Below, one piece after another: positions 1 through 5,341 of a stretch of DNA of 5,341 nt (position 1 is the stretch's first letter; each line of letters opens with the position of its first letter). The DNA lies in the NCBI GenBank assembly GCA_003222065.1, contig QHUV01000201.1:1-5341 (forward strand). The letters are read 5' to 3'. Both the position numbers and the translations under genes were made by a program. The notes under the pieces were generated by a model that saw nothing but the letters and a program-made list of their open reading frames with translations, was not told the origin of the DNA and did not search any database. This stretch comes from Gemmatimonadota bacterium (lineage in GTDB: Bacteria > Gemmatimonadota > Gemmatimonadetes > Gemmatimonadales > Gemmatimonadaceae).

Positions 1-1318
1 CGGCATCCAAGACCGCCGCCGGCACCGTGCCGTCTGGCGGTGGCTCGAGGCGCCACCCTGGATGCTCGGCGAGAAACGCCTCGAGCTGCGCGTCGTTCTC
101 CTCCGGCTCCAATGAGCATGTGCTATACACGAGCAATCCACCCGGTCGTACGGCGTCCGCGGCAGCGCGGAATATCGCGCGCTGAAGCGCGCCAAGCACC
201 GCCAAGTCAGAAGGCCGCAATCGCCATCGCGCGTCGGGATGTCGGCGAAACGTGCCCGTGCCGGTACAGGGAACATCCACCAAGACAAAATCGACGGGCC
301 GGATGGCCGGAAACCGCGCATCGGCGACGTAGGGAAAGACGTGCGGGATCTCCAACCGGCTCGCGTTGCCGATGACGCGTCGCAAACGGCTGAACGAGAT
401 GTCACTCGCATACACGCGCGACGCATTGCGCGAGAGCTCGATCGACTTCCCGCCTGGTGCGGCGCAGAGATCGGCGGCAACGGCACCCGTCGGCACGCAG
501 GCGTACTGCGTAACGAGGGTCGAGCCGGGATCCTGTAAATGAAACAATCCCTGCCGAAATGCGCCGAGATCCGTCAACGACGAAACCTGACTGCTCAGCA
601 CAATGCTGTCGCGCGCGAGCGGCGCTTCGTCGACGTGCACACCCGCCGCCTCCAGCATCGCCTCGAGCTGCTCACGGACGGCGTGAAAAGGTCGAGCTAC
701 GAGCGGCGCCTCGCCGTTGTTCGCTTCCAGTAGCCGGCGCGTCTCTTCCTCGCCCCAGCGAGCGATCCATCGCGCGAGCAGCCATCGCGGATGGGAGTAC
801 TCCAGGGCCAACGCCTCGAGCGGATCCGATGGGGTGGGGAGTCGAAGCGAATCGCGCTCACGGTCCAATCGGCGCAATACAGCGTTCGCGAGCCGGCTCG
901 CGCCCATCCCGTGTCGCCGCTTCGCGAGCTCCACAGTCTGTGCGATTGCCGCGTACGCCGGCACGCTTCCCATGTGGAGCAGCTGAAACGCGCCGAGTCG
1001 AAGCAAGTCGAGCAGATCAGCGTCGAGCCGCGCAATGCCATTACGCACGCGCTCGTTGAGGAACGCATCGAGCCGTGAGCGGCGACGCAGCATGCCGTAG
1101 ACGAGTTCGCGCGTCCAGCGTCGGTCACGGGCATCGAGGTGGTATTCATCACCGACTCGTCGATCGAACGACGCATCGAGCAGCTCCCCGGAGCGCAGAT
1201 CGGCACAAATCGCCGCGGCCGCTGCCCGTGCATCGGTGACTCCGCCAGTAGTCGCTAGCCTGGCCGCTGCGTCACCTTGCGTGGAGGCGGCGCCGCTGTC
1301 GCTCGCTCGCCCGATCAT
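1..1318 (-). CDS. rsmB: RsmB (Sun/Fmu), 16S rRNA m5C967 methyltransferase, missing its C-terminus
   Basis: The frame is open for 439 codons and runs off the left edge. RsmB methylates C967 of 16S rRNA using S-adenosylmethionine. The protein has an Ala-rich leader and an RNA-binding NusB-like domain at about residues 30-165, which includes RELVYGMLRRRSRLD, VPAYAAIAQTVELAKRR and ANAVLRRLD. The methyltransferase domain follows: LQDPGS, DLCAAPGGKS at 283-292 (SAM motif I), ASDIS and VADARFPA. VDVPCTGTG contains Cys351 and FRRHPDARW follows it; YSTCS contains the nucleophile Cys401, then LEPEEN. The two cysteines are 50 residues apart, as in E. coli RsmB (325 and 375). The usual RxN of the linker is replaced by ARPFH. 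Probably only a few tens of residues are missing. The ATG at 1318 lies 10 nt after the upstream stop; an in-frame ATG at 1348 is possible but would overlap the previous gene by 20 nt. Neither has a clear ribosome site. Confidence 0.95.
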   Translation of the reverse strand, partial: MIGRASDSGAASTQGDAAARLATTGGVTDARAAAAAICADLRSGELLDASFDRRVGDEYHLDARDRRWTRELVYGMLRRRSRLDAFLNERVRNGIARLDADLLDLLRLGAFQLLHMGSVPAYAAIAQTVELAKRRHGMGASRLANAVLRRLDRERDSLRLPTPSDPLEALALEYSHPRWLLARWIARWGEEETRRLLEANNGEAPLVARPFHAVREQLEAMLEAAGVHVDEAPLARDSIVLSSQVSSLTDLGAFRQGLFHLQDPGSTLVTQYACVPTGAVAADLCAAPGGKSIELSRNASRVYASDISFSRLRRVIGNASRLEIPHVFPYVADARFPAIRPVDFVLVDVPCTGTGTFRRHPDARWRLRPSDLAVLGALQRAIFRAAADAVRPGGLLVYSTCSLEPEENDAQLEAFLAEHPGWRLEPPPDGTVPAAVLDA

Positions 1319-1328
1319 TGAACTGCTG

Positions 1329-2033
1329 TCATCCCACCCCCGAGTCATAGGCGGAAAGATAGTCGATGACGGCACGCTCGGAATGCTCGACGTCCCAGAT
1401 ACCGCGGATCGCTGCGACACCGTGCACACCGAGTCGACGAAGTGGCGCGACGTGCTGTGGGACGATGCCACCGATCGCGACGATGGGAATGCCACTGTAT
1501 TTCACGAGACGCTCGAGGAGCGCTGGCCCACTCTCATCGCCTGATCGGCGAGCAGCGGGCAGTTCGGTGGCCGTGTCGTGCGTCGCGAGCACATCGCTGA
1601 CGACGGCCCACGTCGCGCCAGCAAGACGCGCGGCGATTCCCTCCTCGAGCGAGTGTACGCTTGCACCGATCGCCGTCGAGGCGCCCGTGCCGCACTGGTT
1701 GCTGCCCGTCATGATGACTTGGAGCGCGTCACCAACGTGCAGTGAGCGCGCCGTGAGCTGCACACCGCGTGCGCAGACGATGAGCGCCACGTCCACACGG
1801 TCGTTGATGACAAGCCAAGTGCCGCAGCGCTCCTGTTCTTCGACGAGGGTCAGTGCCAGCTCGACGAATCGTGCCGGCTCGTCCTGCGCCAAGCGCGGGG
1901 CGCGGAGCTGCAACGCGCCTCGGGCGCCCATCGCGCGCATAACGGCACGCGCGACGTCGAGGAAATCCCGACGTCCGACGATCTCGTCGTTAGTGACGGC
2001 GTGGAGGATCGGGATCGCCGCGTCGACGTCCAC
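1329..2033 (-). CDS. ThiE/TenI-family TIM-barrel protein, probably TenI-like
   Basis: This is a 234-residue protein with the layout of thiamine-phosphate synthase (ThiE) and thiazole tautomerase (TenI). It shows PILHAVTNDE at 8-17, LQLR at 41-44, VINDRVDVAL at 75-84, ARGVQL at 88-93, GASVHSLEE at 123-131 with His127, and IPIVAIGGI at 182-190 followed by GVHGVAAIRGI. ThiE joins the pyrimidine and thiazole halves of thiamine; TenI converts one thiazole tautomer to another. The lysine after QLR in ThiE is proline here (QLRAP), the Asp after the GVHLGQ-type motif is absent (VQLTARS), and the TxxK pyrophosphate-binding motif is not evident (VLATHDTATELP). The SVHS histidine used by TenI is kept, so a TenI-like or diverged role fits better than ThiE. 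The GTG start at 2033, 7 nt after the fmt stop, was chosen because upstream codons would overlap fmt and add an Arg-rich sequence unlike the family. The exact start and function are uncertain. Confidence 0.85.
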   Translation of the reverse strand: MDVDAAIPILHAVTNDEIVGRRDFLDVARAVMRAMGARGALQLRAPRLAQDEPARFVELALTLVEEQERCGTWLVINDRVDVALIVCARGVQLTARSLHVGDALQVIMTGSNQCGTGASTAIGASVHSLEEGIAARLAGATWAVVSDVLATHDTATELPAARRSGDESGPALLERLVKYSGIPIVAIGGIVPQHVAPLRRLGVHGVAAIRGIWDVEHSERAVIDYLSAYDSGVG

Positions 2034-2040
2034 GGCTCGG

Positions 2041-2994
2041 CTAGGAGACCGCCGCGGGCGCTGCCTCGAAGCGATCGCCGGCGGCAACGCCTCGTCCCCG
2101 TGCCCAGTCGTTAGGCGACAGCCGGCGCTTGCCCGCGGGCTGTACGACCGTGACGCGCGCCCCTCCATCCCCGCAGGCCACGACCATGCCCTCGCCGTCG
2201 ATCGCGGCAATCTGTCCTGGCGCCATCGAGGCGATGCGCGGCGCGAGCTTCGCTCCGAACATCTTCACCTCGGTTCCTCGCAGCATGGTCAGGCCGCCAG
2301 GCTTTGGATCCAGCGAGCGGATGAGCCGGCACACGGTGCTTGCCGGCGCGCTCCAATCGATCCACGTCGACGCCCGATCGATCTTTGGCGCATACGTCGC
2401 ATGGCGCTCCTCCTGAGTCTCCTCGCGGTCGCCGCCGAGCTCCATCAACGACAGCGCCTCGATGAGCGTCAGCGCGCCTAGCTCGGAGAGACGGAGTGAG
2501 AGCTCGCCGTACGTCTCATCATCGAGCACGGCGGTCCGCGCCTGCAGAATGATCGGTCCAGCGTCGAGCGCTGGGACCATTCGCATGATCGTCACGCCCG
2601 TTTCGGTGCGACCCTCGCGAATGGCGGCCTGAATGGGCGCGGCACCCCGCAGCGCCGGAAGCAGAGAACCGTGAATGTTCACCGTGCCGCGCCGCGGAAG
2701 GTCGATTACCGCCGTCGGGAGGATATGCCCATAAGCGACGACGACGGACAGATCCGGTTTCAGCTTCGATAGTTGAGACAGCACCTCATCGCCGCGCGGG
2801 CGTTCGGGCTGCAGCACAGGGATGCCTTCATCGACGGCAATGGCTTTGACGGGCGACGTCTGGACCGTCGAGCGTGAGCGGCCTACGGGTCGGTCGGGCT
2901 GCGTGACGACGCCCACGACCTCGAAGCCCTCGCCGATGAGCGCGCGGAGCGCCGGCGTCGCGAACTCCGGCGTGCCCCAGAAGAGCACGCGCAT
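2041..2994 (-). CDS. fmt: Fmt, methionyl-tRNA formyltransferase
   Basis: The protein has 317 residues, matching the roughly 315 of E. coli Fmt. It transfers a formyl group from 10-formyl-tetrahydrofolate to Met-tRNA(fMet) for translation initiation. The N-terminal Rossmann domain begins MRVLFWGTPEFA. The loop QPDRPVGR at 32-39 and SPVK at 47-50 match the region that contacts the initiator tRNA. The catalytic triad is visible as Asn106 and His108 (VNIHGSLLP) and Asp144 (ALDAGPI), and RGAAPIQ at 116-122 is the formyl-folate site. The loop reads SLLPALRGAAP where SLLPxxRGAAP with an aromatic residue is common, a conservative change. The C-terminal OB-like domain starts near residue 205 (YAPKIDRA, then IDWS). 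The ATG is supported by GAGGAG 9 nt upstream, and the gene begins 3 nt after def. It looks intact and functional. Confidence 0.97.
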   Translation of the reverse strand: MRVLFWGTPEFATPALRALIGEGFEVVGVVTQPDRPVGRSRSTVQTSPVKAIAVDEGIPVLQPERPRGDEVLSQLSKLKPDLSVVVAYGHILPTAVIDLPRRGTVNIHGSLLPALRGAAPIQAAIREGRTETGVTIMRMVPALDAGPIILQARTAVLDDETYGELSLRLSELGALTLIEALSLMELGGDREETQEERHATYAPKIDRASTWIDWSAPASTVCRLIRSLDPKPGGLTMLRGTEVKMFGAKLAPRIASMAPGQIAAIDGEGMVVACGDGGARVTVVQPAGKRRLSPNDWARGRGVAAGDRFEAAPAAVS

Positions 2995-2997
2995 CGG

Positions 2998-3555
2998 TCA
3001 GAGCTCCTCGTCGCGATGGTGATGCGCGGCGACCTCGTCGGCCGTTAGGCGTCGAACGTTGCCGGGATACTTCTCCTTTTCCTTCGACCATTTGCTCATC
3101 GCAGCGCGACGCTTGAGCGCGCTCAGGTAGTAAATGAAGAGCCGGCCGTGCAAATGATCGATCTCATGCTGCATGCACCGCGAAAGCAGCTCGCGTCCCT
3201 CGATCTCGAATGGCTTGCCGTCGACGCCCATGGCACGGACGACGACACGTGCCGCGCGCTCGACGTCGCCATATATCTCCGGAATCGACAGGCACCCTTC
3301 TTCGCCCTTGATCGTGCCCTCGCTTTCGATGATCTCGGGATTGATGAGCACGATCGGCTGCTTGTCGACGTCGACGACGGAAAGCCGCTCGAGCCGTCCG
3401 ACCTGAGGCGCGGCCAGACCGATCCCTTTGGCCGCGTACATCGTCTCGAACATGTCGTCGACAAGGCGCCGCAGCTCTGGCGTGACGTCGTCCACAAGCT
3501 TCGTCGTCTGGACAAGAACGGGGTCGCCAAGGACGCGGATGTCCAGCAAACTCAC
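2998..3555 (-). CDS. def: Def, peptide deformylase
   Basis: The protein has 185 residues; E. coli Def has 169. It is a metal-dependent hydrolase that removes the N-formyl group from nascent proteins at the ribosomal exit tunnel. All three signature motifs are intact: GIGLAAPQVG at 44-53, EEGCLS at 85-90 with metal ligand Cys88, and QHEIDHLHG at 129-137 with ligands His130 and His134 and catalytic Glu131. The start is GTG, chosen because SLLDIRVLGDPVL aligns with the conserved family N-terminus and no nearby in-frame ATG fits. Only a weak purine stretch (GCGAGAAAA) precedes it. The C-terminus is extended by a basic helix-like part (LKRRAAMSKWSKEKEKY) and a tail containing HHHRDEEL. The gene sits 31 nt after yajC and 3 nt before fmt, the usual def-fmt pairing. 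Confidence 0.97.
   Translation of the reverse strand: MSLLDIRVLGDPVLVQTTKLVDDVTPELRRLVDDMFETMYAAKGIGLAAPQVGRLERLSVVDVDKQPIVLINPEIIESEGTIKGEEGCLSIPEIYGDVERAARVVVRAMGVDGKPFEIEGRELLSRCMQHEIDHLHGRLFIYYLSALKRRAAMSKWSKEKEKYPGNVRRLTADEVAAHHHRDEEL
3004..3009 (-). promoter_or_regulatory. Shine-Dalgarno site of fmt inside the end of def
   Basis: GAGGAG lies in the last codons of def, 9 nt before the fmt ATG at 2994. It is the clearest ribosome binding site in the window and fixes the fmt start. Because it sits in translated def sequence, ribosomes finishing def probably help load fmt (inference). Confidence 0.75.
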
Positions 3556-3586
3556 GAAAGTTTTCTCGCTATACGTCCCGTGTACA

Positions 3587-5341
<1,755 letters not shown>

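Noticed and set aside
177..192. Perfect inverted repeat GCGCGC-TGAA-GCGCGC
   Set aside because: It lies inside conserved rsmB coding sequence (around ALQRAI), has no U-tract, and such short GC palindromes are expected by chance in GC-rich DNA.
697..1233. A 178-codon minus-strand open frame within rsmB
   Set aside because: It is in a different frame from the motif-bearing rsmB sequence and reads as Arg/Ser/Cys-rich noise.
2034..2210. Upstream in-frame extension of the ThiE/TenI-like gene to an ATG at 2210
   Set aside because: It would overlap fmt by about 170 nt and adds an Arg/Ser-rich sequence that no ThiE/TenI protein has; the GTG at 2033 gives the expected N-terminus.
1366..2481. A 371-codon open frame on the plus strand opposite fmt and the ThiE/TenI-like gene
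   Set aside because: Its translation is Arg/Ser/Ala/Pro-rich with no recognisable motif, and it lies antisense to two genes with strong family motifs. It is a GC-rich shadow frame.

Overview
The window is a GC-rich stretch of bacterial housekeeping sequence in which every supported gene lies on the minus strand, so transcription runs from the right edge to the left edge. In that order the genes are queA (3' end only), tgt, yajC, def, fmt, a ThiE/TenI-like gene, and rsmB (missing its 3' end). They are packed as one apparent operon. queA/tgt and tgt/yajC overlap by ATGA, def/fmt are 3 nt apart, and fmt and the ThiE/TenI-like gene are 7 nt apart. The last junction, into rsmB, is either a 10-nt gap or a 20-nt overlap depending on the rsmB start. 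The longest non-coding stretch is the 31 nt between yajC and def. I see no promoter, terminator, RNA gene, mobile element or CRISPR array.

Right part (3587-5341): queA and tgt encode two enzymes of queuosine synthesis. Tgt swaps guanine for preQ1 at the tRNA wobble position, and QueA then adds a ribosyl-derived ring from S-adenosylmethionine. yajC, the small membrane partner of SecDF, follows directly, as in many bacteria, but secD/secF do not come next.

Middle part (2041-3555): def and fmt encode the formylmethionine cycle. Fmt formylates Met-tRNA(fMet), and Def removes the formyl group from nascent proteins.

Left part (1-2033): a TIM-barrel gene of the ThiE/TenI family sits between fmt and rsmB and lacks several residues expected in a true thiamine-phosphate synthase. 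rsmB encodes the 16S rRNA m5C967 methyltransferase. Apart from the thiamine-like gene and yajC, the theme is tRNA/rRNA modification and translation initiation.

Organism: the high GC, the joined queA-tgt-yajC / def-fmt-rsmB order and the protein sequence style suggest Gemmatimonadota. This is an inference from memory of gene order, not a search; another GC-rich Gram-negative phylum is possible. I found no undescribed system. The points most worth a second look are the degenerate ThiE/TenI-like protein, an 11-codon reading frame that exactly bridges yajC and def, and a eukaryote-like residue in the Tgt base pocket.
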